From: Collybiopsis luxurians FD-317 M1
Lineage: Eukaryota > Basidiomycota > Agaricomycetes > Agaricales > Omphalotaceae
Direction: 5' to 3'
Length of the DNA stretch: 64,000 nt
NCBI GenBank assembly: GCA_000827265.1
Contig: KN834780.1
Span: forward strand, 535,509-599,508
Shown here: positions 46,953 to 59,515 of the stretch, piece after piece
Position numbering within the stretch: position 1 is the stretch's first letter
How the letters are laid out: each line of letters starts with the position of its first letter
Position numbers and translations under genes: made by a program
The notes under the pieces: generated by a model
Databases searched by the model: none
What the model was told of the DNA's origin: nothing
The model's input: the letters and a program-made list of their open reading frames with translations, nothing else

Positions 46953-47018
46953 ACCCCAAACCCCCGCCCTAACCGCTAACTAGCCCTAACCAAACCCTAG
47001 GGCACGAAAAACCCTAAT
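46953..47018. repeat. Degenerate telomere-like CCCTAA motifs
   Basis: Five CCCTAA/CCCTAG-type units (GCCCTAACCGCTAACTAGCC, CCTAACCAAACCCTAGGG, AACCCTAATTC) lie within about 65 bp, spaced irregularly. They are interstitial, not a chromosome end, since genes continue on both sides. Confidence 0.6.
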
Positions 47019-47151
47019 TCAACCTCCCGAGCGCTTATCGTTATCAAGGTGGGAGCTTACATGAACTTCGTCCTCGTTAGGAGCTTTGTTTTGACCTGCG
47101 CTCATTTCGCAGGTCATCAAGTATTCGCAGGTATTAATACCATAGGCTTTT

Positions 47152-47330
47152 TGCAAGCTTTATTTTTATTTTTTCTCCCCCTTTTTCTTTGTTTTCCTTC
47201 ACGTTTTCTTTCATCATCTCCAAAATGTCTTCGTTCAATTGCAGTACGTACAGGACAAGTCTGGTACAATAAAGAGGTCGATTGAATGATACGCAATGCA
47301 AATGATAGATCTGTGAAGTTGCTGCATCAT
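47152..47330 (+). repeat. Dispersed 180-bp repeat, copy 2
   Basis: Second copy of the repeat at 44514-44690, in the same orientation. Downstream, TGTGTGAGTACATTTGTG also resembles 44775-44795 (GTGTGGGTACATTTGTG), so the original homology was longer and was interrupted in one copy. Confidence 0.8.
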
Positions 47331-47399
47331 TAGTGTGTGAGTACATTTGTGCACATCGGTCTGCGCGATCCACCCGAGCATGAAGAAAACCATTCTGCG

Positions 47400-48190
47400 A
47401 GAGCTGGTCTTTGCAACGGATCGTTTAGTCGAAGTCTCCGAGAAAAATCGTCCAGCGCTTGGATCCATGGTGCATCTGGAATCGTCCACCGTGCCGTTTC
47501 CACCATGTCCTGGAATACAAGACCGTAAGAAAATCGGTCAGCTCGAATTCGCATTACTGATGGATGCCCGACTAGTTCCGGAGGGCTCTTTTGTCGAAGG
47601 GACAGCTACCGCGTCCAGTGTTAGTGTACGTTTATTCTGAGCACGAGTGACTGCACGCTGAGTGCGGGGGAGGCGTAACATCGGGATTAGCAGTGGTAGC
47701 AGTGGTGACATTGGAGTTGAAAAGGATTCAGGCCTTAAGGATTTCGCTTTCGGTTTCGAGGTACGCTTCAGATTTGGAGTTGGCAAAGTTGAGTTTTGAA
47801 AAGCTGAGGACTCTGAAACTGGAGCCCCAACGGACAGAGCCGATAGTGGTGTTGAGAATTGGGTAGCAAGTAGGATATCATCAGCTTGCACAAACTCCTG
47901 CGTGGCCAACACTTGTAGCGATGGGTTGTCAATCCTTCGATCGCTTGATCGATCTGCCCTTTTATTTCCACCTCCTTGAACTTCTCAAGAATGTCTGCAT
48001 CCGAAGTTATATTGGACAGAACAACTTGTTGACTGAGTCCGGATTCAACAGCTAACTTCGCGCGAATTTCTGATACTTTGATAGTTGGCGTTGTCCAATC
48101 GTATACCCTAGGGGATATGAAGAGCGGTACACCGACACAGTAGACAATGAGAACAGGCATAATGGGAGTTAGGTTCGAGAAGGTGCTCAC
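47400..48190 (-). CDS. Uncertain hypothetical gene
   Basis: Minus-strand open frames with natural composition: RVYDWTTPTIKVSEIRAKLA and SQQVVLSNITSDADILEKF (48100-47960), then QVLATQEFVQADDILLATQF and a Pro/Ser/Lys-rich part (47910-47560), then QDMVETARWTIPDAPWIQAL (47515-47400). The pieces lie in different frames, and I could not find a single convincing splice path, so it may be a gene with unseen introns or a decayed one. No family recognised. Confidence 0.3.
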
Positions 48191-49075
48191 GTGTCTGATG
48201 CTGCGTCAAGAGGCCTGACGCGCTCAGATTCTACACTGAAAAAGGAAGCCGGTCGCTGCCCCGCCCTCTTCCACTCTTTTTTTGTTTATTCGCTCACAGT
48301 TCTATTGATCTTGCCAAAACCCAGACACTACCTGATGCGCCACTCGGGCATATTCAAATTGTTTCAAAATGCCGTCGGCTCGCTTCAGGCTTGCAACCTC
48401 CGATAGTGCTAGCTCGACCGTATCCTCAAGCTACAGCTACTCTTCAAGCCATCGGTGGCTCGTTATCAGTCTCATAGCCTCTGTTCTTGGGTTTTATGCT
48501 TTACGCTGGGTGTTGGTTCGTTAAGTTACCGTCCAAGCGACACTGGCATGCACTCAAAGCTTATAAATAAAATAGAGTCCTAGATTGTAACTTAAACGTC
48601 AGCGAAAATGACCCCCGCCTCTGCGGTCGCGTAAAGTCGCGTTCGTATCGGAACGCGGGGATGATGCTGGATCTTCTTCGCAAGCCGGTCAATTTTACGA
48701 TACGTTAGTTATATTGAACACCGGTGTATTCTTCATCCTAACCTTCTCCGATTGAACACCGAGAGTTTAGGGTTTGATGATTTCTAAAGTCGTTCTACTA
48801 CCGGCGATGGGTCCAAATGCCGCCAGGAAACAATGACTAGCTTAAGCTGGACTCGATTGTATCAGCATCCAGCTGACATACAACTTGGACGCGGTTGGTG
48901 GTTCGGAAACAGTCTATACTTGTTTCGTGGCAATCAGATGAGGCTTTCCGGAGAACGGAAAACTTGTTCCTGAACCAATCCGGGGCTCTGGGGACCGTTC
49001 GTCAGGTATATAACAGTTTCTCTCTGTTAAATATGTAAGTTTCTCATCTAATCCCTCAATCTTTCAACTCACAGT
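48191..49075. other. Intergenic, upstream of the second acyl-CoA ligase
   Basis: No gene supported. TATA-like GTATATAACAG at about 49003 lies about 70 bp before the ligase start, and TTCAACTCACAG directly precedes the ATG. Confidence 0.4.
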
Positions 49076-51814
49076 ATGTCTAAAGTATTTTCTCCTTCCA
49101 GTTCCTCCTGCGAGTCGCTGGAACTTCTGGAAATTTCTGATGATACGAGCCTATCGTCATTTTTGCTCCAGTCTTCCCATCCATTAAAGCCTCAACATGG
49201 TACACCTTGTCTGGTCGATGCCACAACTGGTCGTAGAATCACTATCGCTGAAGTACGCCGTTTTTTTGATGGTATGATACTGCTGTAAGTAGTGACTGTT
49301 TGTAGATGCGATCCCGGACAGCAGCATTAGCGGCCGCGTTACATTCTCACTACGGCATAGGTCAGTATGCGAACGGCTCCAATTTACTCGATGATCCTCT
49401 CATCTTGTCCTGGTTTTTAGGAGACAGTGATGTCGGTCGGTGCATTTGACCAGTCAAAATCTTATCCAGATAATTAACACCCCCCTTAGTGATGATATGC
49501 AGCCCTAACCATGTCGGTAAGTTTGAACCTTACCGTCAGCGTCGATTGTCGGCTCATCTGTAATATTTCTGCCAGATTATCCCATCATCGTCTGGGCCGT
49601 TCACTCTCTCGGTGGAATCGTAACGTACTATCCAACTCCGCCTGCTTGAATTAACGACTCTGAACTTTTCTCTCCTAGTCTCTCTAATCCGAGATTTACA
49701 AAGTATGAGATAGCGCAGCAAGTAAGACTCACCAGGGCAAACCTGTTCATACTACATACAAGTGTCATAGACACCCTCTCTCCGGAATTAACTCAACTGG
49801 GCATGTCAACGAGCCGAATTATATCATTCGGTGGCCACAACCAGTACTGTAGCGTTGAAGACCTTGTAGGGAGGGCGGAACACCGTAAAAACACCATCAA
49901 GCCTTTCGTCAAGCTTGGCGGAGACAGAATTGCATTACTTGCTTTGAGCAGTGGCACAACTGGTACTCCCAAGGTCGGCAAAGCTTTCCTCTAGATAGGC
50001 GATCGAGAAGTCTCATATTACTTCGAAAGGCCGTTCAACTAACACATCGTGGAATAATTATAAATATACTTCAGATGGCTGCGCATATTGCACGTTCGGG
50101 AAATGAAGGCTTTGCTCCAGGAGACCTTATACTGCACAGTGAGTTGATAGTACAGGTTGTCTCATACTTTGGCATCAACTTGAACTGCCTCGCCTTTCAC
50201 AGCTCTCCCATTCTTTCGTGAGTAGTAGGTCATTCATTATTATACTCGAGGCGTTGATATTCCCGCAAGATGTTGCTGGGTTTGTCCTCGGAGTAGGTCT
50301 TGGAAGTAAAACTTCGAGCCGCTGCTGATCGTGAAATTAGCTTCACCTGTGCCTCTTTTTACATGCAAGTGTCGCCCTTTCTTTCAGAGCTAACTTTGCA
50401 ATAACCTTCGACGTAGATGTCAGTTATAATTACAGAGCAGTATGATTTCCTTCGCATGTTGGAAGACGTTGTGCGTTTTGACGTTACGACACTTTTGTGA
50501 GTACCAATAGTACAAAATTGAGTTCCCGGCCAAACCGTCCTTTTATACTATAGGCTTGTTCCTCCGCAAGCGATCACCCTATGCAAGGTCAGTAGTTTTC
50601 ATACCCGCTTCTCCCTCCTCAATCATCATAATTTGATCCCTTCAGCACCCAGCAACAAAGTATTTTCCTCTGGATTCTGTGAAAATGATCTTAATGGGAG
50701 CCGCTCCTGTTCCCGAAGAGTTGTCTCGATCAGTAGCTGCGACGGTTCCTGGGGCCCGTGTCGGGCAAGTATATGGTACGCACTGACAGATTTTCGAGGT
50801 AAGTATATCTGATAATGCGTACAGGCCTTACCGAAGTATCTTGCACTCTCGCGATGACCGTCCGCAAACATTCTTTGCCAGGAAGTGTGTAATTGTTTTC
50901 GTTTCGTTTCGAGCATTCCAGGCGCTGACCATACCTTGACAGGTGCGGGTCAGCTCCTCCCCGGTATAGAAGCACGAGTAGTCAAGCTTGATGGAACGTT
51001 GGCCAACTCTGGCGAACGGGGCGAACTGTATATCAAGACTCCTTCTGCCGCTCTTGGATACCTGGATAATGTAAAAGGGTGAGTTGCAACTCGAGTCTTT
51101 GTATGTAGGAACTACTGACTTCCTCATAGGACGGACGAGACCTTTTGTAATAAGTAAGGTCGTTGAAATAAGTAGCTGGGAATCGTTGAACTGTTTGTAG
51201 CTGGATAAGAACTGGGGACGAAGTTCTTCTAACACCAGACAATGAGCTTTTTGTCTTTGATCGAGTCAAGGTAAGTTACGCTGTATTCTCCATTCAATCA
51301 ATCACCATAGGCTCGTTTTAGGATGTTATAAAAGTCAAAGGTTTTCAAGTTGCTCCTGCGGAGCTCGAGGGGCATTTGTTAGGACACCCTGTCGTTCTCG
51401 ATGTGGCTATCATTGGAATCCCACATCAGTACAGTCAGTTCTAGCTTCCACCTTTATCAGCAAGGAACTCGCTGAAGTTAACCGTATTGCTTCATATGTA
51501 TAGGTGGCCAAGTTCCCTTTGCTTTTGTGGTACTACGAGAGACTGCAAAGCGACGAACACATGAAGACGGGGATGAAGACCACCAGGCGGCCGCAGAACT
51601 GAAAAGCTCGATTCTGAATGTGGGCTTTCTTTTGCGTTAGGTCTGTTTAGGAATTAACATTAGTCTCTAGCACGTATCTCAGCGTACAGCATCTTATAAA
51701 AAGATCTCAGGTATCAAGTTTGTTGACTCGATTCCCAAGACGCCTAGCGGGAAGGTTTTACGGCGGGCATTGCGAGCAACTTGGGAAAAGGAGAGGCAGA
51801 AAGCAAAACTCTGA
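49076..51814 (+). CDS. Peroxisomal AMP-forming acyl-CoA/4-coumarate-CoA ligase-like, gene 2
   Basis: Many short exons. Motifs in order: VMICSPNHV joined to [38 protein letters not shown]-loop [96 protein letters not shown]; catalytic lysine [16 protein letters not shown]; and the C-terminus QKAKL, again a PTS1 (AKL). Same family as the 21157-24200 gene, but clearly diverged. Two diverged copies suggest different acid substrates in peroxisomal beta-oxidation or side-chain activation. Confidence 0.87.
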
Positions 51815-52582
51815 CAGCCATAAGTTTGCTACTTTATCGTTATCTATTGTGTGATTCCAGGAGCTGTCTTCGTTGGAGTTTGGAATGATTAGAGGTCAAA
51901 CGAATATTCACTTCCGGCAACGCCATTGAGCGCTTGAATCGATCGAAGTGTACGATTCATGGAAAGTAGTTGATGAGTATCGGAGGATGCGTTGACCAAT
52001 TAATCGGCCGGGGAAACGCGTAGGAGAGAAAGTAGTGTGGAAGATGTCTGAAAAAGGAACGCGGCCCCGTGACTGGTTTCCACGCTTCATCTTGATTCTG
52101 CTGAAGTCGCGCCCAGATAATCTCAGAGTCGCCTCTTTCAGGTATTCCTTCGGCTACTGTACCTCCTGGGATCACTTAGAACTGAGTGTCTGAAGTTGCA
52201 CTGTTAACATTGCTTTCATCCAGACCCTGGTCTGACAAAAAGTAAATCAGTTGAGGTTACAAAAGCACTGTTTCAGCTTAATCAGAAGGTATTTTCGTAT
52301 ATGTATACCACTACTCTGTGATATTTTTTTTTAGTGTTCTATAAGTAACTGGTGCACTCAAGCTGTACCAGTCGTGGTAGACGGCGGCTTCTTGCCCGCT
52401 GTGTCAGCAAAAATTCCGGCAAGTTCCGGCCACATCCGGAAGACATCGGAAGGTGCGTCCGGGCGTGGGTGTAAAACTCCTCAACGGCGAACACCACCAC
52501 CCAGAGCTCGAACCCTGTGTCTTTCCACAACGATTGCAAGAATCGCCGCCGCCAGGACCCCGCGCATCTGCGGGGCAACGTT

Positions 52583-53880
52583 ATGCAGCCTGGAAAGCTC
52601 AAATGGACTGCAAACAGCATGATCGGTACGTCTGGAGGGCACACGATAACTTAATATCTTCTAATTCCTATTCTTGGTAGCTGGGGCGGGCGGAGGTTTG
52701 GTGGCCAGTGTAGCCACCTGTCCTCTCGATGTCGTTAAGACGAAGCTTCAGGCTCAAAGATTTGTGCAAGGTCAGATTGGCTATGAGGGTATAGCTGGTG
52801 CGTAGTACACCCTACAATTTTTTTCTTTTGCTTCGTTTATTGAAATCTCTTTTTCTTCTAAAAGGAACAATCAAAAATATCGCAAAATACGACGGATTTA
52901 AAGGTTTCTATCGTGGTTTAGGTCCAACAATTCTTGGTTATCTTCCAACTTGGGCCATATACTTTGCTGTTTATGACGGAATCAAGTCTACCTTTGGTGA
53001 ACCCCCCTTGGGCGTAGCAAACTCCAAATCCAAGGACTGGATATACCCCGCTGCCCAGGTAAAAGGGTACCAGCCTGCCATGCGAGAACATCCCTGGTCT
53101 CTTCACATCTTATCTGCGATGACCGCCGGAGCTTGCAGTACAATATGTACAAATCCACTTTGGGTCATCAAAACACGATTCATGGTACGACTTTTCCTCT
53201 CCCCGTCACGCTTAATTGCTTTAATGTTTCTCTAGACCCAATCCCGCAATGAAGTCCGTTATCGACATACCGTAGACGCTGCCATCACCATATATCGCAG
53301 CGAAGGGATACGTGCCTTTTACAGGGGTCTCTTACCTAGTCTCCTGGGCATCGCACATGTCGCCGTTCAATTTCCTCTATACGAACAGCTTAAGATATGG
53401 GCACGTAAGTTACCTTTCGTTTTCTCGTTAGCATTGACTCCCTTAATCTAATAAACCTTCCGTAGAGGGCGACTCCGATAAACCTCTAACCAGCCAAACG
53501 ATCCTTCTCTGCTCCGCTATATCTAAGATGACCGCTTCAATCACCACCTATCCTCACGAAGTCATTCGAACGCGTCTGCAGACGCAGCGTCGCCCTCTAG
53601 CGGACGATCTATCATCGGATGGGATGATACGACGACATTCCAAACGGGGTGTGATATATACTACTCGGAAGCTTATTAGTAAGGAAGGCTGGACGAGTCT
53701 GTATAAGGGTCTTTCCATAAATCTCTTGCGAACTGTACCAAATAGTGCTGTCACCATGTTAACGTGAGTGACTCAATCTCCCTTTCCCTCCCTTGGTGGG
53801 TTTGTACGTAGTCTCCTGACTGACTCTTTGTTCGCAGATACGAACTGTTGATGAGATATTTGTCTTCACGGACGCCTTGA
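52583..53880 (+). CDS. Mitochondrial carrier, NAD+ transporter type (YIA6/NDT1-like)
   Basis: SLC25-family inner-membrane carrier. Introns 52626-52680, 52798-52864, 53185-53235, 53405-53465 and 53764-53837 leave 329 codons with three repeats. Carrier signatures are CPLDVVKTKLQAQ, TNPLWVIKTRFMTQ and YPHEVIRTRLQTQ. Diagnostic stretches GLGPTILGYLPTWAIYF, LLPSLLGIAHVAVQFPLYE and SKMTASITTYPHE match the yeast YIA6/YEA6 NAD+ carriers. It would bring NAD+ into the matrix, where OGDH uses it. Start 52583 is the first in-frame ATG; the frame is open further upstream (FHNDCKNRRRQDPAHLRGNV), so an upstream exon is possible. Confidence 0.88.
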
Positions 53881-54996
53881 CAACCCTTATCCCTTCTCCC
53901 CTTCCCTCTTGCACTCTTATTACCGGTACTGTCTGTACTCCATTCCCTCTCCCTCTCCCTCCCCCTACATGTAGGGCATGTAGGAGCCTCCGCAACACTA
54001 CGATTATCAATACTGATTAGAGAATTTCCCGCCCATATAACTTAGTAGTCGTTCCGAATTACCTCCTGTGTATTTGTTTTCTTACGTTTTGATCTCCTTT
54101 GGTTATACATAGTATACTTATGCTATCCTATGAATCCGCTGCTTTGAATGTGAATAACTTATTAGCTGCATGGTAATCTGAGGCACAATTTGAAAGTGGG
54201 GACGGCCGAAGGTGGCTGGTGGGCACCTTCAGCGTGATTGACTACTGACGCTCTCAGTAGATTGCTTATGGTATGTAACTTGAAGTATTCACCCTGTAGC
54301 GGACGAGGCTTCTTCATGATCGATTCAGATTCTTGAGACCGCTAGGCCCACTTCAGGGCTGAAGATCAAAGACAGTTTGGTAGATGAGTGTCGCTGCCAG
54401 GGGTATATAGAAAAGAATATGGTAGAACTTGTGTGGACAAAGCATATCCGCTATGGCATTTAGCAGGCGTACCCCCTACAAAGGCGACCATGAGGTAATT
54501 TAGGTGCGCGACTACTTATCTTACCTGCGATCGTACAGCGCCTTCAGCTATCGGGAAACGCGTACATATTACAATCCGGACTTTGATTTAACATAAACAT
54601 TCAGGGCATGCACCTCGGATCTCTCCGAGAAAGACCACGGTGGGTATACGTTTAACGATCAGCCCTTTCACGAGGATGGTTCTTGAAGAACGCTGGGTTT
54701 ACTTTAGGCTGGACGAACTGAAAAGTCTATCATCTCCACGAACATCTTCATCTTTAACCCCAGAGCCTATGGCGAGTGTGTACAATAAACTCTCTCTATT
54801 ATATGTACGCCATCTATTGTAACTACTGACAGTTCAAGATATGTGCTCAACTGCATTCTACATGATGCCTAGTCAACGTCCTCGGGGTATGCTCTGTAAC
54901 ATTCCAGCCCTACAACATTACAACGACAAGAAGCAACCCGTTAGCCACAACCCAAAAAAACAAATCTACGACTCCCAAAAGTCAAAAAGAATTTAT
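53881..54996. other. Convergent intergenic region, no gene seen
   Basis: Between the carrier and F-box 3' ends. It has a CCCTCTCCCT run near 53945 and short open frames only. Confidence 0.5.
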
Positions 54997-56075
54997 CTAA
55001 TGTTCGGGAATGTCGATGACTTCAACATCTTCAGTCTGATCCTGCGTACGTAGCAATTTCCAAACGCATTCCGCGTCCGCCAATTTCGTTTGCCACATTT
55101 TCATTTCTGTCCACCTCTTTGGCCTGTGAACAAGCGCAAATCGGGACCCAATCGTGAGATTGAGAATATCGTTGAACAAAGTAGCAACGAGGGGTTCCAG
55201 CCTCTGACGAGTAACAAACGCCGCCCTCTTCAGCTTGGGCGATCGCATGAGGAACTGCATATCGGGACGCAGGACGTTAGCTTTCTTAGGCAAGGAGAAT
55301 GTAGCTTCGAGCAAGTTTGGGTAATGATAAGAAATCGATCCTTGACAAGGAAAGGTAAACTCCGGACTTCTACACCCGATGACGTGCAAAGTTTCGATTT
55401 GGGAGAAGAGTCGGCTCCCTACAGGGACCCAGTCGCAATTCTCCATTATAGTGAGGTGCTTGAGCGATGGGTGTCGGAAGTGACCAATCGGGAAGCGGGG
55501 CCATTTCGGCGGAAGTGAAACGAAACTTGCAAGATTACGCTCCCAGCATAGCAGCTCTTGTGCTCCGCAAGCTAGAGAGACGATGTTTGGGCAAAAACCC
55601 ATGCATGCCGCAGTTAAGTGAAGATTATGGGTCGAGAAGCGTGGGGATGTGTCTGGCACTATCCACAAGTACCTGACTCGATTGGCGATTGGCTCATTGT
55701 GGAAGAGCCACGAGCAAAAGGACTCTAGTTGTTTCTTTTTGAATATCAAGATGGGAAGAAAGGGAATGCATTCGAGCCGCACGAGTTCGTGGATTCTTTT
55801 AGACGTCAAGAGGAGGGCACGGTAGGTTGCCTGTGAAATGGAACCTGCTAGACAAAGTATTTCGAGGAGCAGCTCGGTGGGAAGATCACAGAGATCGAGC
55901 GATACACTAGATGTTAACTCTTCTGCTGCATCCCAAATTTTGAGGCGATTCGAATGGTCTTCCGAAGGGACAGACTCAGATTCAGTCCCTTCAATGGAAT
56001 CAGCAGCTAAATGAGCCCAGATATCAGTGATCAACAGAGGAAAGGTAAAATGTTGCACGAAGTCTTACTGATCAT
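54997..56075 (-). CDS. F-box protein
   Basis: Two exons: a 7-nt coding exon (56075-56069, ATG ATC A) and 56006-54997, joined across a 62-nt intron, giving 338 codons. The long frame has no ATG of its own at the 5' side, which is why the tiny first exon is preferred. Residues about 30-75 form an F-box (LDLCDLPTELLLEILCLAGS, RALLLTSKRIHELVRLECIP). The rest has leucine-rich blocks (FRHPSLKHLTIMENCDWVPV, IETLHVIGC). F-box proteins recruit targets to SCF ubiquitin ligases; the target is unknown. Agaricomycetes carry many such genes. Confidence 0.82.
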
Positions 56076-57301
56076 CGTGGTTGAAGCCACAAAGGCGCTT
56101 AACCGAAAAATGGTTTACGTTCCTTTACTCAAACTCGAACGCGTGGCTTGAATTTAGCTCCATTTGAAAGGCTATTCACTCAGAACATCGCGTTGTGCAG
56201 AAATATATTCAGAGGATGTACATGATAGCGGTCTACAAATACGCAGGTTTTTGCAAACAACAGGTAGCCACTCACTGCGTAGGAAGGCCAGCAATCAGGG
56301 TGGAGGTAAGTTACCTGAGCGCAAGTGTTGTCATCTGGAAAAAGGAACATCATTGCAAATACGAATCATATCCCCGATATATGAGGAGTTCCGTCTGCCA
56401 AATCTTCATCTCCTCTCATCTCTTCGACGGGTTAAATCGTGGTCACCGCGGCACGAGCAGTCATCTGAGAGGTAAGTCAGAGGCGGTAGAGTAACCGGGT
56501 CTAACTTGCGGAATAAATACAGTTTGAGGAGGTGCAAATTGGGCAATTTTACAAGCTTTTCCACGAACACCCGATAACGTGCAGAGCCTTGATCTAAGCA
56601 GAGAGCTCGGACGATGAGTAAGACGGAGAGATAAGGAAGACATGATTAAATCATATTCGAGAGGTTTTTGGCGTACTTTGATTACTTTCCTTGACCGATA
56701 ATAGCCTTAGAAAAATTCTAGCTGCATCCTTTAAGACATCAAGAGGGGGAGGAGTTGGGAAGGCAATGTATCAAGTCGGAGATATATTATTCAACAGGCA
56801 GTGTGAGAGCAGTCATATAGATAATCAATTGTTATGTATAAGGTGTCCATGCCATGCCACCCAATTGCGAGTCTGGAATCTGAAGGATGAAGAATTCGTC
56901 CGTATAACCTGTTTCCGTCCCGTTATACTCTATTTATCACTTTATCACATTCGGATTTCATTTTCTTTTTACTAAAAACAAATTAGTCGCGTTCTCACAT
57001 TTACACATCAAGATTTATAGCTATTACTTGGATCACCATATGCAAATGAAACACTTATTTTCACACATGATAGTATGCAAAATTCTAGAATACCTGTATT
57101 CAAGAGTGATAATGCCCTCGCGTTCAGTTCGAATACTGTATTCCTAGCTATAAGTATTCCTTCCGAGTCGGTTTTCCTCTACTTATACATGTTAGTCACA
57201 ATTGCTTTCTGTCAGTAATTCATAGGCTTAGCATGATATCCTCTGGACTTGTACATGTCACGCACACAGCGCATTGAAGGGCCAACCTCCGTCACGGCAC
57301 A
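56076..57301. other. Intergenic, no gene called
   Basis: A minus-strand open frame at 56643-56461 starts with ATG and looks like a mitochondrial presequence (MSSLSLRLTHRPSSLLRSR), but I find no supported continuation. The remainder is AT-rich without features. Confidence 0.35.
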
Positions 57302-58598
57302 TCAATGCTTAGTGAATGTTGTACTTAGCCTAATTCCCTGGCAGTGAGTATGGGTGCTACCATAATACACATTTTTCTTACCTGAGGTGTTATCATCGCT
57401 GTTAATTGGTTCAACTATGAGTGAGTTGTTTGTGCTGACTAGCACAAGAATTGCAGCAGGATAAGATGCCTAGATATTATGGTGTAACGTGTTTATATTT
57501 TAGTTGAAGAATGACACAATATGATAACTTACTGCAGCAACCTCAAACAATGAAGAACTGAGGTGTTTTGCCTCTAACATCCTCATAGAACCCGCTATCC
57601 CATAGACTCCAATCACGGTCATAATTAAGTTCAGAGATTGTGCTGCACAGAAAACGGCTCCCGTCTCGATCAAGAGAAGGAGAATCTTAGGGACCGGACT
57701 GTTATTGCGGGCATGAAGAGATTTGATTAGCCGTCGGTGGACCCTTGGCATTTGTCATTATGATCAATGTGGCTGAACATATAGGGACAAAAACTTACCA
57801 CCACTTCCACATAATGAGGAAGGTCACAGATACATTGATGATGGAGGAAACAGCAAGTAAAATCCAGTCCAATGTTGTCCCAAAACTGTTTATATCTTGC
57901 TGGGCCATATTATCCGTAATACAATCAGCAATGCTTAAGCCTGGAAGGGTAAAATTTGAGATCTCAATTATTCATATTTTTCAATGCACCTGTACAGGCT
58001 ATCATAAGGTTTGTAAAAAGAACTTTCCAAAACCTGCTTCTTGGTAATAATACCCATGCTCTCCAGACCATCACGCTGTCTGCTATGAAAAGCTGCGGTA
58101 AAACTTCAAAATGTCTATTTGTCATCATAAGTTGGATGATTGGCTCACAGTAATCACCCGAGACACAGGAGTCATATATTGCCAAAATATTTCCTGCGTA
58201 ATTGCAGCATTGCTTGACATCTTGCTAGTCACATAGGAAATAACAAACAATGCGGCCACTGAAGTACAGAGAAATTCCAATGTAAAAAGAAACAACATTG
58301 CTATGCAACCAATGAGTAAAGCATTTCTAGAAGGACTCCTTGACTTCAAGCTAAGTATTCGGAATATCAGCGATACTATTGGGGGACTTCCCGAATCAAA
58401 TCTCGAGCAGACCTTAAATAACGGATCCCGATGTATGTCATTAGAACCAGTGTACCTGCATCAATCGACACATTAATGCCAAGTGTTCATAACTGCTAGC
58501 TGCCTACCATATCCCATTGATGCAACTATAAGATCGAGAGTACCAAAGAAAATCTTGGCACCTGTTTGGCCGAGTTGTGCTGGCTCCATAGAAGTCAT
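57302..58598 (-). CDS. Agaricomycete seven-helix membrane protein, diverged member
   Basis: Same family as 36017-37606, in opposite orientation. Exons read MTSMEPAQLGQTGAKIFFGT and YGTLVLMTYIGIRYLR; a helix SRNALLIGCIAMLFLFTLEF; the signature LFIADSVMVWRAWVLLPRSR; CITDNMAQQDINSFGTTLDW and VSVTFLIMWKWW; VPKILLLLIETGAVFCAAQ; and FEVAASYPAAILVLVS. The last codons (TSGKKNVYY to stop near 57302) are tentative, as is the junction near 58125. A glutamate-containing IETGA/LESGT element in the sixth helix is shared with the other copy. Confidence 0.72.
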
Positions 58599-59515
58599 TG
58601 CGATTATGAAGTCTCCAAAATTGCTTTCTTCAATAGTAACAAAAGGAGCAATGACTGGGATAAGTAGTTTGAAACAGAAGGCGTCCTTATCTTACCTCAA
58701 TGAAGTCACAGGCTGTCAAAAATATTTCATTCGCAATCTTCTTCCTTGGGCCTCCATAATATCGGGACATTAAAGATGGAAAGGCGAATCAAACTTGAGC
58801 GGTGTCTTCCTCATTGTTTGTAGAGACTGTTTTGCTATCAGTTTCAGATGGCGCGCTACGTTATGTCAGTTGTCAGCTGGCAACTCTTCTAAAGTTGGTA
58901 GATGTTTCATCTATTTTCTAAAGAAACCACTTGCTTGAAGTCTGCCATCAGGAATGGGCCAATGCTGCCGCATGCGGGAACTCTTGAAAGTTATAAAAAA
59001 TGGAGCAATAGAGTAATATATCTGTCAACGTTATTGAGCTTGACTTCATCTTGTAGATTCTGTATTGACATTGTAGCAAGAGCTTTCGTGCACACTACCA
59101 GCCAGATGGTTATATTCTTGCTTTATGTCGACTTGAGATTCGAGAACCACAGGCCAGATGCCAGATACTCATGTGCATGGCCATGTAATCATTCGTGTAC
59201 TGGTTTTGCGACAGTAGCAATCAGAGTGGTTAATTAATAAGCGTGATCAATCGATAAACATGGTTAAATGGTAGTAAACGTGATCATGGGATTCTTCACA
59301 GTCATTGTATATAAGGTTCCGCGAAGTCTACTACTGCTTTCATGACCCCCCATTATGAGTGATTTACAGCCCTTGCAGTACGTCAATTGTGTATATACTA
59401 ATCCATACTATTGCATTAACTGTGCACCGCCGGACAGAAGCTCAGAAACGACAGTGATCAATGGAAGGTAACAATAATATTTGTTGTTACGAGATGATTA
59501 GCAATCTAATGATAC
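58599..59515. other. Divergent intergenic region
   Basis: Between the seven-helix gene and the NACHT-ankyrin gene, so it holds both promoters. AT-rich; no coding region supported. Confidence 0.5.

Noticed and set aside
46953..47018. Telomere
   Set aside because: Units are irregular and genes continue on both sides; only an interstitial telomere-like patch.
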